DNA from: Spirochaetae bacterium HGW-Spirochaetae-7
Lineage (GTDB): Bacteria; Spirochaetota; Spirochaetia; Treponematales; UBA12059
Direction: 5' to 3'
Length of the DNA stretch: 41,868 nt
NCBI GenBank assembly: GCA_002839245.1
Contig: PGXR01000004.1
Location: 1 to 41,868, forward strand
In this document: piece after piece, positions 1-8,970 of the stretch
Numbering within the stretch: position 1 is the first letter of the stretch
Layout of the letters: every line of letters starts with the position of its first letter
Notes under the pieces: generated by a model
Seen by the model: the letters and a program-made list of their open reading frames with translations, nothing else
Database searches by the model: none
Told to the model about the DNA's origin: nothing
Translations under genes and position numbers: made by a program

Positions 1-2402
1 TTCCGGAGCTCCGGCGCGGAGCGGCACGAGCCTACCGGCGATTTGGTGATCCAGTTGTCCACCGGTTCCTTCTTGAGAATGGCCCGCCAGACGTCCTCGG
101 AGCGCATGGGCATGTGCATGAGTTCGGCGCCGGTCGCCTTCTGGATGGCGTTGCCCAGGGCGGGGGCCACCGATATCATCGAATGCTCGCCCACGCCGCG
201 CGCGCCGTACGGTCCGTCTATCTGGGCCGTTTCGACAACGGCGCACTCTACTTCCATGGGCAGGTCCTTGGCCGTCGGTATCTTGTTGTCGGTGAACGAC
301 GGGTTGAGGAGGCGCCCCTGCTGGTCGTAGATGTAGCCCTCGCATATCGCCGTTCCCAGTCCTTGCAGCATGCCGCCTATGGCCTGGCCGCGTACGATGT
401 CAGGGTTGATGGCCCTGCCGACGTCGTAGACGCTGGCCACCTTGAGCACGTGATACTCGCCGGTATCCTCGTTCACCTCTATTATCATGCCGTGCGCGCC
501 GAAGGTCCAGTCGAGGGCCGGGCGTCCCTGGCCGGTCTCCTTGTCGAGGTTGGACAGTCCCTGGGCGATGTAGCGGCCGACGCCGATCAGAGGTCCGCCA
601 ATGCCGTTGCCGTTGGGCATGGCGTAGCCGATGGCCATCGACGCGAAACTGACGGCGGCGTCGGGGTGGTGCCTGACGAATACCCTGTCGCCGTCGTGCC
701 CGAGGTCGCGCACATTGGCGTGCAGGGCTTCGGCGGCTACCGCGTAGGCTTTCACCAGCAGGTCTTCGGCGGCAAGGATGGCCGCGTTGCCCGACAGGAG
801 GAGCCCCTTGGACGCGACGGTTTGCCAGTCGTAGGGGTCGCGGTCGGTGTCGTTCTCGAAGGCCACCTTGATCTTCTCGATGGCGAAGCCGAGCCGTTCG
901 GCGACTATCTGTCTGATGGAAGCGTAGGTTCCCTGGCCGTAGTCGGTCAGCGCGAGGTTGACCAGGACCGAGCCGTCCTCGTTCATCTTGAGTACGACGG
1001 CCGTCGCGGTGAATGGCGGCATTGCGGGGGCCTTCTGGAGAGCGGCCACGCCTTTGCCGATTTTCCAGCCGGTCTTCTTTTCCCGGGCCTTCTCCGCTTC
1101 GGTCAGCTTGCCGTAGCCTATCCTGCGGGCGGCTTCCTCGATGCACTTGACCACGTTTCCGGTGCTAGCGAGTATGGTTTCGCCGGTCAGCGTCTTCGAT
1201 CCGGGCCTGAGCGCGTTCTTGAGCCGGAATTCCAGCGGGTCCATGCCTATGGCGGCCGCGATCAGTTCCATGTGCCGTTCCACGGCCCAGTGGAACTCCA
1301 CGTGGCCGAAACCGCGGTAGGCGGTGCCGTAGGGCTTGTTGGTGTAGACCGTGTAGGCGTCGAGCCACGCGTTGGGAATCTCGTACGGGCCCGAGGCGGA
1401 GTAGCCTGACGCGCGGGTGACGTTGACGGCGTAGTCGGCGTAGGCGCCGGAATCCCAGTACATGGTCATGTGCTGGGCCAGAATCTTGCCGTCCGCCGCC
1501 ACTCCTGTCTTGATGCGGTAGGTAAGCGCCGAGCGGCAGGGCAGTAGGCTGAACTCTTCCTCGCGGCTGGCCTGGAACTTGACCGGCTTGCCGCCCGCCT
1601 TGCGTGAAAGCACCGCGCACAGCGGCTCGACGCCGATGCCGGCCTTGCCGCCGAAGCCGCCGCCGACGTAGGGGATCTGCACCCGCACGTTGATGTGCGG
1701 CAGGCCGAAGGCATGGCAGAAGAGGTTCCGGACGGTGAAGGGCGACTGGGCGCTCGTCCAGATGTTGATCTTGTCGCCTGAACCCCACTGCGCTATGGCG
1801 ACGTGCGTCTCCATGGGTACGTGCTGGACCGACGGGCAGGAGTATTCACGTTCTATGATGAACTCGGATGCCTCGAAGCCCTGCTCCACGTCACCCTTGC
1901 GGAGCTTGGTGTGGTTGGCGATGTTGGTGCCCGGCTTGGGCGTGAATGCCGCGGCCACGTACGAGTAGCTGCCGACCGGCTTGAGGGCGTCCATGTGGTG
2001 GAGGACCGGGGGCAGGGTCTCGTATTCGACCTCTATGGCCTCGACGGCCGCGCGGGCCTGCTCGAGCGTCTCCGCGGCGACCGCGGCTACGGCCTCGCCG
2101 TAGTGGCGCACCTCGCCCTTGGCGAGGATGAACTTGTCGACGATGTACAGGCCGATGTGGTAATCGAGTTCGTCGCCGGTGACGATGGCCCTGACGCCGG
2201 GCATCGCGGCGGCCCTGGCCGTGTCGATGCGCTTGATCCTGGCCCGGGCGTGGGGGCTCTTCTTGAGCTGGGCGTGGAGCATGCCCGGCAGTACCATGTC
2301 GCTGACGAAGGTCGCCTCGCCGGTCAGTTTCTCGACCATGTCGGGCCGGCCGGCTTTCTGCCCGACGTAGGACAGGTCCTCTGTCTTCACTTGATCAAAC
2401 AT
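1..2402 (-). CDS. Xanthine dehydrogenase-family molybdenum-binding subunit (3' end outside window)
   Basis: Large catalytic subunit of a molybdenum hydroxylase (xanthine oxidase/CO-dehydrogenase-large-subunit family), which binds molybdopterin cytosine dinucleotide and hydroxylates a heterocycle or aldehyde. 800 residues are visible and the frame is still open at base 3, so the C-terminus is missing, probably by little. Visible family motifs: GGGFGGK near residue 244, AYRGFGHVE near 364, and GVGEHSMISVAPALGNAI near 742, which holds the expected active-site Glu. Start ATG is at 2402, overlapping the 2Fe-2S subunit stop by 8 bases, so translation is coupled. The substrate cannot be told from sequence: purine dehydrogenase is the default guess, but nicotinate or aldehyde oxidation are possible. 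No accessory maturation gene is visible. Confidence 0.93.
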   Translation of the reverse strand, partial: MFDQVKTEDLSYVGQKAGRPDMVEKLTGEATFVSDMVLPGMLHAQLKKSPHARARIKRIDTARAAAMPGVRAIVTGDELDYHIGLYIVDKFILAKGEVRHYGEAVAAVAAETLEQARAAVEAIEVEYETLPPVLHHMDALKPVGSYSYVAAAFTPKPGTNIANHTKLRKGDVEQGFEASEFIIEREYSCPSVQHVPMETHVAIAQWGSGDKINIWTSAQSPFTVRNLFCHAFGLPHINVRVQIPYVGGGFGGKAGIGVEPLCAVLSRKAGGKPVKFQASREEEFSLLPCRSALTYRIKTGVAADGKILAQHMTMYWDSGAYADYAVNVTRASGYSASGPYEIPNAWLDAYTVYTNKPYGTAYRGFGHVEFHWAVERHMELIAAAIGMDPLEFRLKNALRPGSKTLTGETILASTGNVVKCIEEAARRIGYGKLTEAEKAREKKTGWKIGKGVAALQKAPAMPPFTATAVVLKMNEDGSVLVNLALTDYGQGTYASIRQIVAERLGFAIEKIKVAFENDTDRDPYDWQTVASKGLLLSGNAAILAAEDLLVKAYAVAAEALHANVRDLGHDGDRVFVRHHPDAAVSFASMAIGYAMPNGNGIGGPLIGVGRYIAQGLSNLDKETGQGRPALDWTFGAHGMIIEVNEDTGEYHVLKVASVYDVGRAINPDIVRGQAIGGMLQGLGTAICEGYIYDQQGRLLNPSFTDNKIPTAKDLPMEVECAVVETAQIDGPYGARGVGEHSMISVAPALGNAIQKATGAELMHMPMRSEDVWRAILKKEPVDNWITKSPVGSCRSAPELR

Positions 2403-2880
2403 GTTCAAGCTCCCCCTTCGCCCCGGGGCGGCCCGTCAGGTCCATGACGGCTTCGATGATCTGGGTGTAGCCGGTACAGCGGCAGAAATTGCCTTCGATG
2501 GCGTCCTTGACCTCCTCGACGCTCGGTTGCTTGTTGCCGGCGAGCAGTTCCTTGACAGACATCACCATGCCCGGGGTGCAGAAGCCGCACTGCACGGCGT
2601 GGTTGGCCTCGAAGGCCTTCTGGATGTCCGAGAGCGACGGGCCCGTGGACTCGCCCTCGATGGTATTGATGACGGCGCCGTCGACCTCGGCCGCGAGCAC
2701 CATGCACGAATTGACGGCGTGCCCGTTCAGGATGACGGTGCAGGCGCCGCATTCTCCCATGCCGCAGCCCTCTTTTGTGCCGGTAAGGCCGAGGTCCTCG
2801 CGCAGGAACCTGAGCAGGGTCGTATGCTCCGCGGTTTCGTGCTCGTAGACCAGGCCGTTGACTGTCAGTTTGATCTTCAT
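2395..2880 (-). CDS. Molybdenum hydroxylase 2Fe-2S subunit
   Basis: Small iron-sulfur subunit (CoxS/XdhC-like, 161 aa, normal family length) passing electrons from the Mo centre to FAD. The N-terminal plant-type ferredoxin domain shows CGMGECGACTV and a further Cys (first cluster). The C-terminal helical domain shows QCGFCTPGM and NFCRCTGY (second cluster). ATG at 2880 directly follows the TAA of the FAD subunit gene, and the stop overlaps the start of the Mo subunit, so the three genes form one operon in the order FAD, Fe-S, Mo. All eight cluster cysteines appear to be present. Confidence 0.96.
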   Translation of the reverse strand: MKIKLTVNGLVYEHETAEHTTLLRFLREDLGLTGTKEGCGMGECGACTVILNGHAVNSCMVLAAEVDGAVINTIEGESTGPSLSDIQKAFEANHAVQCGFCTPGMVMSVKELLAGNKQPSVEEVKDAIEGNFCRCTGYTQIIEAVMDLTGRPGAKGELEHV

Positions 2881-3693
2881 TTACTTGACCTCCGCGAGGA
2901 GGCGCCGGACGTAGACGCCAATCATGTGTTCCCTGTATTCCTTGGTGCCGCGGACGTCGCTTATAGGTGAGACTGCGGCGAGCACCTTGCTGGCCGCCTC
3001 GTCGGGTGAATCCTTGAGGGTCACCGATTCGACAAGCACCGGCGTCGGGGCCGCCGAGCTGACGGCGAAGCGCAGCGCGCCGCCGGCCCGGGTCATCAGC
3101 ACGCCGACGATGCCCAGGTCGTGGCCGGCTATGCGCTTCAGCTTGAGGTACCGGCCGGTCGCCCCCGCTGCCGAGGCCGGAACGATTATCCGTTCCAGGA
3201 ACTCTCCCGGTGAAAGGACCGTCTTCTTGACTCCCGCGAAAAATTTCGCGAAAGGCACGACGCGCTCCCCCGAGGCCGACCTGAGGACGGCCGAGGCTCC
3301 GAGGCACAGCAGGGCCGGCGCCATGTCGGAACAGGGAGACGCGTTGACGACGTTGCCGGCTACGGTCGCGCGGTTGCGAATCTGGTGGCTGGCGAGCTCG
3401 TGGGCGCATTCGCAGAGGACCGGGAAGCGTTCCCTCGCGTCCCTGGACCGCAGGATGTCGTTGATGGTGACGGCCGGCCCCATCGTCAGCCCGTCCGAGC
3501 CGAAAGCCAGTTTGTCGGCGCCGGCGTACTTCTTTATGTCGATTACGAGGCGGGGTTTCTGGAGGCCGTTCCGGATGTTCGGGATCAGGTCGGTGCCGCC
3601 GGCGAGTATCTTGCCGTCGGCCTTGTTGCCGTCCAGGATGGCGACAAGCTCGCTTGCCGTTTTCGGGGCAAGGTAGCGGAACTCATATATCAT
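2881..3693 (-). CDS. Molybdenum hydroxylase FAD-binding subunit
   Basis: FAD subunit (CoxM/XdhB-like, PCMH-type FAD fold followed by the CO dehydrogenase flavoprotein C-terminal domain), about 270 aa. Flavin-binding features are ILAGGTDLIPN near residue 30 and TVAGNVVNASPCSDMAPAL near residue 110. I chose the ATG at 3693 (protein starts MIYEFRYLAPKTA), which has a GAAAGG ribosome-binding site about 8 bases upstream. The frame is open a further 40 codons upstream, but that stretch runs through the leader hairpin and does not resemble the family. First gene of the three-gene operon. Confidence 0.94.
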   Translation of the reverse strand: MIYEFRYLAPKTASELVAILDGNKADGKILAGGTDLIPNIRNGLQKPRLVIDIKKYAGADKLAFGSDGLTMGPAVTINDILRSRDARERFPVLCECAHELASHQIRNRATVAGNVVNASPCSDMAPALLCLGASAVLRSASGERVVPFAKFFAGVKKTVLSPGEFLERIIVPASAAGATGRYLKLKRIAGHDLGIVGVLMTRAGGALRFAVSSAAPTPVLVESVTLKDSPDEAASKVLAAVSPISDVRGTKEYREHMIGVYVRRLLAEVK

Positions 3694-3726
3694 CTGAAGC
3701 TGCCTTTCGTGGTTTCCGCAGAAAAG

Positions 3727-3753
3727 TAAAAACCCGGGTCGTTTGAACCGGGT
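3727..3753 (-). terminator. Hairpin plus T-run in the leader of the molybdenum hydroxylase operon
   Basis: Read on the minus strand, ACCCGG (3753-3748) and CCGGGT (3737-3732) form a 6-bp GC stem with a 10-base loop, followed at once by TTTTT, AC and TTTT. It lies 34 bases upstream of the FAD-subunit start, between the likely promoter and the gene, so it is placed like an attenuator. No gene on the minus strand ends just before it. The plus strand after the hairpin has GTTTTG, so bidirectional or incidental hairpin formation cannot be excluded. Confidence 0.45.
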
Positions 3754-3784
3754 GTTTTGATTTGAAGACGCATAATCCATCATG

Positions 3785-3814
3785 ATTAAGACACGGTTTA
3801 GCCTTGGTGTCAAG
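3785..3814 (-). promoter_or_regulatory. Possible sigma-70-type promoter of the molybdenum hydroxylase operon
   Basis: On the minus strand a perfect TTGACA (3814-3809) is followed 18 bases later by CTTAAT (3790-3785), a weak -10. Transcription would start near 3778 and run through the leader hairpin before the FAD-subunit gene. The -35 is convincing and the -10 is poor. Confidence 0.35.
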
Positions 3815-3889
3815 AATTACTCTGTGTTTCAGTCATGAACAGCCGTCGAGCTTGCTGGCTCCGGCGTTTCGTGCGAGAATCGACCTACG

Positions 3890-4831
3890 ATGGTTTCCTT
3901 CCCCATAGATACCGATGGCGGCCCGCAGGTCGTCCTTGAATTGATATACCGGCTCAAGGTGAAGGACGTGATGAAGGCCGACGTCGTGACCGCCCCGCCG
4001 GGGGCGTCCCTCCGCGATGTCCAGGCTCTGATGCGGGATCGCCGCATCACGGGCATTCCCATCGTCGAGGGGAACCGGCTGGTCGGCATCGTGTCGATCG
4101 GGGACATCATCGAGGCTCTCGACGGCGGCTGGATACACGAGGCGGCCTCCTCGAGGATGAGCAGTTCCCTCATCGTCCTGGAAGAGGACATGCCGCTGTC
4201 GTTCGCCATCACCTACTTCAACCGCTACGGATTCCGCCGCTTCCCGGTGCTGGGCAAGGATACCTCCCTGACCGGCATTGTGACCGCCGCTGACGTGCTC
4301 AGGTCCCTGCTCATCGAGATGAACCGCGAAGTCGGGCGCCTCGAGGAAGGTCTCGCCAAGCGCCGGGCGGCGGGCTCCCAGGGCGCAGGAAAGGATTCTG
4401 CCGCCAAGGCGATGCTCAGCTTCACTACCCGCCGCTTCGATTTCGAGAACGCGGGCAAGGCCTCGGCGGAGCTCAAGAAAGCGCTCAAGGCGCTCGGCGC
4501 GGACTCCGCATCGATACGCCGCGCCGCCATCGTCAGCTATGAACTGGAGATGAACCAGGTGATCCATTCGGAAGGCGGTACCATGGAGTTCACGGCAGCC
4601 GACGGCCAGGCGGCCATCATTGCCAAGGATTCCGGTCCGGGCATAGAAGACGTGGAAGCCGCGCTGACCGAGGGATTCTCGACCGCGAACGACTGGATCC
4701 GTTCCCTGGGCTTCGGCGCCGGGCTCGGACTTCCCAACGCCAGGCGGTCTTCCGACGAGTTCGAGATTACTTCGAGGGTAGGCGTCGGCACCACCGTCCG
4801 CGCCCTCGTTCGATACCAGGAGCAACAATGA
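3890..4831 (+). CDS. CBS-pair protein with RsbT/SpoIIAB-like ATPase domain
   Basis: 313 aa cytosolic regulator. Two CBS motifs (about residues 20-75 and 85-145; RDRRITGIPIVEGNRLVGIV and RFPVLGKDTSLTGIV) form a Bateman module that normally senses adenine nucleotides or SAM. After a charged linker, residues ~185-310 are a GHKL ATPase of the anti-sigma/RsbT type, with N-box YELEMNQVIHSEGG, G1 box DSGPGIED and GFGAGLGLPNARR. First gene of a five-gene operon; its TGA overlaps the next ATG (ATGA). From memory, this protein, a DRTGG protein and a PHP protein accompany [FeFe]-hydrogenase genes in clostridia and spirochaetes; no hydrogenase is present here. Likely a metabolic switch; the phosphorylation target is unknown. 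Confidence 0.88.
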   Translation: MVSFPIDTDGGPQVVLELIYRLKVKDVMKADVVTAPPGASLRDVQALMRDRRITGIPIVEGNRLVGIVSIGDIIEALDGGWIHEAASSRMSSSLIVLEEDMPLSFAITYFNRYGFRRFPVLGKDTSLTGIVTAADVLRSLLIEMNREVGRLEEGLAKRRAAGSQGAGKDSAAKAMLSFTTRRFDFENAGKASAELKKALKALGADSASIRRAAIVSYELEMNQVIHSEGGTMEFTAADGQAAIIAKDSGPGIEDVEAALTEGFSTANDWIRSLGFGAGLGLPNARRSSDEFEITSRVGVGTTVRALVRYQEQQ

Positions 4832-5160
4832 AGGTTTCCGATCTCTCTTCGCGTTTCGGCTTCGAAGCCGTCTTCGTGCCTCCCCTCGATGCCGCGATCG
4901 TCAATGCCTATACTTCCGACCTGCTGTCCGACGTGATGGGCAAGGCGGCCGAAGGCTCGGCCCTGGTTACCGTGCAGGCGCACAAGAATACCGTGGCGGT
5001 CGCCTCGCTCGTCGGCATTCGCGCGGTCGTCATCTGCAACGAACGGACCGTGCCCGACGACATGGTCGAGGCGGCAAAGGCGGAGGACGTCGCTATTTTC
5101 AGGACGCCTCGGACCCAGTTCGAGGTTTCCGGGCTCCTGTACGCGGAGCTCCACGGCTAG
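4828..5160 (+). CDS. DRTGG-domain protein
   Basis: 110 aa single-domain protein of the DRTGG type, a fold otherwise found next to CBS or kinase domains (for example the N-terminal part of HPr kinase-like and Pta proteins). Visible: a VxxxxLSDVMGKA-like segment near residue 30, ALVTVQAHKNTVAVASLVGIRAVVICNE mid-protein (given here only as a landmark, residues 47-75) and an AxxEDVAIFRTPRTQFEVSGLLY end. It is the full length expected for stand-alone members. ATG at 4828 overlaps the upstream stop codon by 4 bases, so it is translationally coupled to the CBS-ATPase, its probable partner. It may bind a nucleotide; no catalytic residues are evident. Confidence 0.82.
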   Translation: MKVSDLSSRFGFEAVFVPPLDAAIVNAYTSDLLSDVMGKAAEGSALVTVQAHKNTVAVASLVGIRAVVICNERTVPDDMVEAAKAEDVAIFRTPRTQFEVSGLLYAELHG

Positions 5161-5179
5161 GGCAAAGCCGGGGACCCCG

Positions 5180-5914
5180 ATGTTCGTCGCCTGCGATTTC
5201 CACAATCACTCGTGCCTCTCCCCCTGCGGCAGCCTGGAGCAATCGCCGGCGGTACTCGCCCGGCTGGCCCGGGAGAGGGGGCTGGAACTCGTCGCGCTGA
5301 CCGACCACAACAGCGCGCTGAACGCGCCCGCCTTCGCCGCCTGCGCCGCCAGGGAAGGCTTGTCGGCTCTGTTCGGCATGGAAGCGACGAGCGCCGAGGA
5401 GGTGCACGTGCTGTGCCTGTTCGCAGATCTCGACGCGGCGCTCGATTTTGGCGGGCATATCGCGTCGCTCCTGCCGCGCCTTCCGTACGATCCCGGGCTG
5501 CTCGGGGACCAAGCTGTGGTAGACGCCGACGAGAACGTTCTCGACCTGCCGGACACCTGGTTCTGCGCCGCCCTCGAGCTGGGCTACAACGAACTGTGCG
5601 CCGACGCGGCTGCCCGCGGGGCGCTGGTCATCCCGGCCCATATCGACAGGCCGATGTTCGGGGCCATATCCCAACTCGGCTTCCTGCCCGAGGGGCCGTA
5701 CTCGGCGGTAGAGGTCGTCCATCAGCTGCCCGCGGGTGTCTCCCTGGGCTACACCGTCATTACGGGCTCCGATGCCCATTATCCTGAGCACATTGGCAGG
5801 AGGCCGTTCGGTCTCGACCTGCCAGCCGGATGGAACTCGGGAGGCAAGGTCGACCTCGAGGCCGTGCGCGAAGCCCTGGCCGCGGGACTCGTCCGCCTCC
5901 CGTTCGCCCCGTGA
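5180..5914 (+). CDS. PHP-domain metal-dependent phosphoesterase
   Basis: 244 aa PHP (polymerase and histidinol phosphatase) protein of the YciV/TrpH-like group. Metal ligands visible in order: FHNHSCLSPCG (HxH, residues 8-10), LTDHN (near 43), GMEATSAEEVHVLC (Glu and His), PAHIDRP (His) and TGSDAHYPEHIG (Asp and His) near the C-terminus. It should hydrolyse a phosphate ester or phosphoanhydride; small RNA or 3',5'-nucleotides are known substrates for relatives. A 19-base gap follows the DRTGG gene. Its TGA overlaps the GTG start of the kinase gene, so it sits within the operon. Confidence 0.9.
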   Translation: MFVACDFHNHSCLSPCGSLEQSPAVLARLARERGLELVALTDHNSALNAPAFAACAAREGLSALFGMEATSAEEVHVLCLFADLDAALDFGGHIASLLPRLPYDPGLLGDQAVVDADENVLDLPDTWFCAALELGYNELCADAAARGALVIPAHIDRPMFGAISQLGFLPEGPYSAVEVVHQLPAGVSLGYTVITGSDAHYPEHIGRRPFGLDLPAGWNSGGKVDLEAVREALAAGLVRLPFAP

Positions 5915-8900
5915 TTCATGGCGTGCTGTTGCTGGCCCTGGCCAGCCTCCTATCGGCTGCGCCGCTGCAGGCCGATGTGGTGGAGATGCCGCCGGATTGG
6001 CTGGACGAGACTGTCGTGCTGTCAGCGGCGGAAAGCAGGTTTTCGGTGGCGGAGCGCCTGCGTGTGCACGTGGAGAGGCCGCAAGGAGCTGCCGCCTCGG
6101 CCTTCGGGGCGATTCCTGACAGGCGCTTGTTCTCCAGGCTTCCCGTTGGGGACGGTGAAGGCGTCGGAGAAGCGCTCGGCATGGCGCCGTTCTCTTCCGC
6201 GGCAGTCTGGATAGCGTTCACCGTGATGAATACGACAGAAGACGCGGCCTGGGCCCTTTCGGCCCACGGAGAGGGATTCAGGCCGACGGCGATGGTCATC
6301 GCGACCGGGGATGGCAGCCGCGAGCAGTTCAGCGGGGTTGCCCTCGCGAAGCTGCGCCACAAAGCCGGATTCATCGGCCTTGTCGCGTACCAGGTACGCC
6401 TACCCGCCGGGGGTCAGTCGACTGTCTACCTTCGATTCGATGCCGGTACGCCGCTCGGTCCGGATTTGAGCCTGTGGAACATCGCGGCATTCCTTGATTA
6501 TGTGGAGATGCTCGCCGGCTTCGCTGGCGCCCTCATCGGGTTGGCTGTCCTCGTCTTCACCGTCTACGTATTCCAGGTCGCGCGGCACGGCCAGGACGGA
6601 GGGTCGATCTCGTTACGGTATGCGTACGCGACGCTGGCCCTCTGTTCCATCGCGCTCGGGCATCGGGGCGGCGGGTACCCCGCCATGCTTGCCGGAACCG
6701 CCGCCCTGGCGGTGGAGGCGATTTCAGCCATCGCTCCATTGGCCGGCCGAGGCTACCGGGCTTCGACGGTCTACCGTCATGTCGTGCCCAGGCTGGCGTT
6801 TGCCTCGGCGCTGGGCATCGCGCTCGGCCTCGCCCCTTCGGCGAAAAACCTGTCCCATTCTCCGTTCTCGTTGCTCGCGTGGTTGGTGCTGCCCGTCGGC
6901 ATGCTCGCGCAGCTCGCGCTTCTTGTCGCTATCGAGGCTGTCGCGTACACCCGCAGGGCGAAGGCCGGTACGGAAGAGGCGGACAGGCTGACGACCAGGC
7001 TCGAAGCCGAGATACGAGGCGGAGCCGATTTCATGACGGCCACGGCGGCTGCGCTGCGCGGTCCGCTGTACGGTCTCCTGGGCATACTCGAGGATCTGGA
7101 CGCCGTCGCCTCCGACCTGCCTTCGATACCCAAAGCCGCGGCGTCCGATCTTGCACTGGCCCGCGCCGAGGCCGCCAGGCTCGACAACCTCGTCTCGAAC
7201 ATCCTCAGTTACTCGGGAGTGGGGCTGTCGCGTCTGACCGTCGAGGATATCGATCTGTCATCGCTGGCAAGGGCGGCGGGAGGCTTGCTGCGCGTGGCGG
7301 TAGCGGGTCGGGGCATTCATATAGAAGTCGAAGCGCCAATCATCGAGATGCGGAGCGACCTCGGCCTCGTCCACCGACTACTGTATACCGCGATGAACCA
7401 TGCAGCCAGGGCCGACGGCGCGACTCGCGTCCAGTTGACGGCTTCTTCCGACGATACGAGCGCCAGGATCCTGATCGCGGGCGACGGCCTCGACCTCCAG
7501 CAACCCGTTCCCGGGCACACTCCCGTCCTGGACATGGACCTGACCGTCCTGTCCAGGCTCACGAGCATGCTTGGCGGCACTTTCTCCAGTCAATCCATCG
7601 ATGACCAGACTATCCTGTCCTTCAGGTTGCCCCGCTACATAGACCCGCCGGACCAGGCGCGCGATGGCGCGGGCCAGGGATCGACGCTGCCACTCGCGCA
7701 GCTGTCGCGGCCTCTCGTCGACGAGGGGGATTTCCGGGCCAGCGGCGACAGGGGCCTGGCGGCCGGCAGGGTCCTCGTCGTCGGCAACGAGCCGGTGGCG
7801 CTCCTGGCCATCAAGCGCCGGCTCGAGTCATCGTCATGGAGCGTCGAGGTTACCGTTTCCGCCGTCGACGCCCTCTCAAGGGCCCTTGGCCCGGATCCGT
7901 TCGACATCGTCATCATCGACTCCGCGATGCCCGAAATGAGCGGCTTCGCCTTCTGCGAAGCGGTACGCGAGACCCGTGGGCCGGAGGCGGTGCCCATAAT
8001 CCTCCTCGTCGAAGCCGGACGTGCCGATGAGATAGAGCATGCTTTCAGGTGCGGAGCGAACGACTACATAGCCAGGCCCGCTTCCGGAGTGGAGCTGGAA
8101 GCGAGGGTGAAGACCCATGTCGACCTCGCCTCCAGCGTCAGGCGGGAACTCGAGCAGGCAGCCAGGATGGCCGAGTTCGATAAGTACCGCACCCTCGCGT
8201 TGCTGTCGGCCGGGGTAGCCCACGAGATCAACACGCCGAACAACGCTGTCCTCCGCAACGTGCCTATACTCAAGGAAATCTGGTCGTCGCTTGACGTGGT
8301 CGTCGAGAGGCTGCATCGCGAGGAGAGCGGATTCAGTTTGAGGGGTTTCGGCTACGACGACCTGAAGCGAGATATTCCGGACATGCTCAACGACCTGTAC
8401 ATGGGAGCCCAGGACATCAAGAAGATAGTAGAGGGACTCAAGGATTACGCCAGGGCGCCTTCCGACGCCGCCGCGCCGTCTCCTGTCGACGTCAACGAAT
8501 CGGTGCGCTACGCGGTCAGGCTCCTCAAGCACACCATCGCTGTGTCGACCGAGCGCTTCGAGACTGTTCTTCCGGACGGCTTGCCGCCGGTCAGGGCGGA
8601 CCGGCTCAAGCTCACGCAGGTCGTCGTCAACGTGATCGAGAACGCGTTGCAGGCCTTGCCGGACAAGAGCCGGGGAGTCAGGATCGAGACGGCGGCTTTC
8701 GAAGCGCCAGGCGGCATCGCTTCGGTGCTTGTGCGGGTCGTGGACGAAGGCACCGGCATGACGCCGGAGACCCTCGCGTCGGTATTTCATCCGTTCTTCA
8801 CGACCAAGCGCGACCGGGGCGGCAGCGGCCTGGGGCTGGCCGTGGCTTCGGGGATAGTCCACGACATGGCCGGGTCGATAGACTTCAGCTCGGTTCCGGG

Positions 8901-8970
8901 AACGGGAACCGAGGCGACGATACTGATACCGGCCGCCGGCCGTACCGGAGGGAGCGACGATGGACGATAA
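5911..8970 (+). CDS. Membrane hybrid histidine kinase with degenerate kinase core and receiver before a canonical kinase core
   Basis: 1019 aa from a GTG at 5911 that overlaps the PHP stop (GTGA) and directly precedes a signal peptide (VLLLALASLLSAAPLQA). Order: periplasmic 7TMR-DISMED2-like domain (~25-190), several membrane helices (~195-355), then a HisKA/HATPase-like unit (~365-590). There the phospho-acceptor box reads FMTATAAALRGPLYG (near 373), with Ala where His-Glu are expected, and the ATP-binding boxes are poor. A receiver follows (~618-740): Asp near 670 is kept (VIIDSAMPEMSG), but the acidic pair is VVGNE and the Lys is YIARP. The C-terminal core is canonical: His near 771 (GVAHEINTP), N-box NVIENALQAL, DEGTGM, FHPFFTTK and GSGLGLAV. 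Probably phosphorylates the next gene product. An upstream in-frame ATG at 5830 is less likely. Confidence 0.92.
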   Translation: MIHGVLLLALASLLSAAPLQADVVEMPPDWLDETVVLSAAESRFSVAERLRVHVERPQGAAASAFGAIPDRRLFSRLPVGDGEGVGEALGMAPFSSAAVWIAFTVMNTTEDAAWALSAHGEGFRPTAMVIATGDGSREQFSGVALAKLRHKAGFIGLVAYQVRLPAGGQSTVYLRFDAGTPLGPDLSLWNIAAFLDYVEMLAGFAGALIGLAVLVFTVYVFQVARHGQDGGSISLRYAYATLALCSIALGHRGGGYPAMLAGTAALAVEAISAIAPLAGRGYRASTVYRHVVPRLAFASALGIALGLAPSAKNLSHSPFSLLAWLVLPVGMLAQLALLVAIEAVAYTRRAKAGTEEADRLTTRLEAEIRGGADFMTATAAALRGPLYGLLGILEDLDAVASDLPSIPKAAASDLALARAEAARLDNLVSNILSYSGVGLSRLTVEDIDLSSLARAAGGLLRVAVAGRGIHIEVEAPIIEMRSDLGLVHRLLYTAMNHAARADGATRVQLTASSDDTSARILIAGDGLDLQQPVPGHTPVLDMDLTVLSRLTSMLGGTFSSQSIDDQTILSFRLPRYIDPPDQARDGAGQGSTLPLAQLSRPLVDEGDFRASGDRGLAAGRVLVVGNEPVALLAIKRRLESSSWSVEVTVSAVDALSRALGPDPFDIVIIDSAMPEMSGFAFCEAVRETRGPEAVPIILLVEAGRADEIEHAFRCGANDYIARPASGVELEARVKTHVDLASSVRRELEQAARMAEFDKYRTLALLSAGVAHEINTPNNAVLRNVPILKEIWSSLDVVVERLHREESGFSLRGFGYDDLKRDIPDMLNDLYMGAQDIKKIVEGLKDYARAPSDAAAPSPVDVNESVRYAVRLLKHTIAVSTERFETVLPDGLPPVRADRLKLTQVVVNVIENALQALPDKSRGVRIETAAFEAPGGIASVLVRVVDEGTGMTPETLASVFHPFFTTKRDRGGSGLGLAVASGIVHDMAGSIDFSSVPGTGTEATILIPAAGRTGGSDDGR

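Noticed and set aside
114..1409. 431-residue reading frame on the plus strand opposite the molybdenum subunit gene
   Set aside because: Antisense shadow of a clear molybdenum-hydroxylase gene; Gly/Val/Asp-rich composition typical of GC-rich complementary frames.
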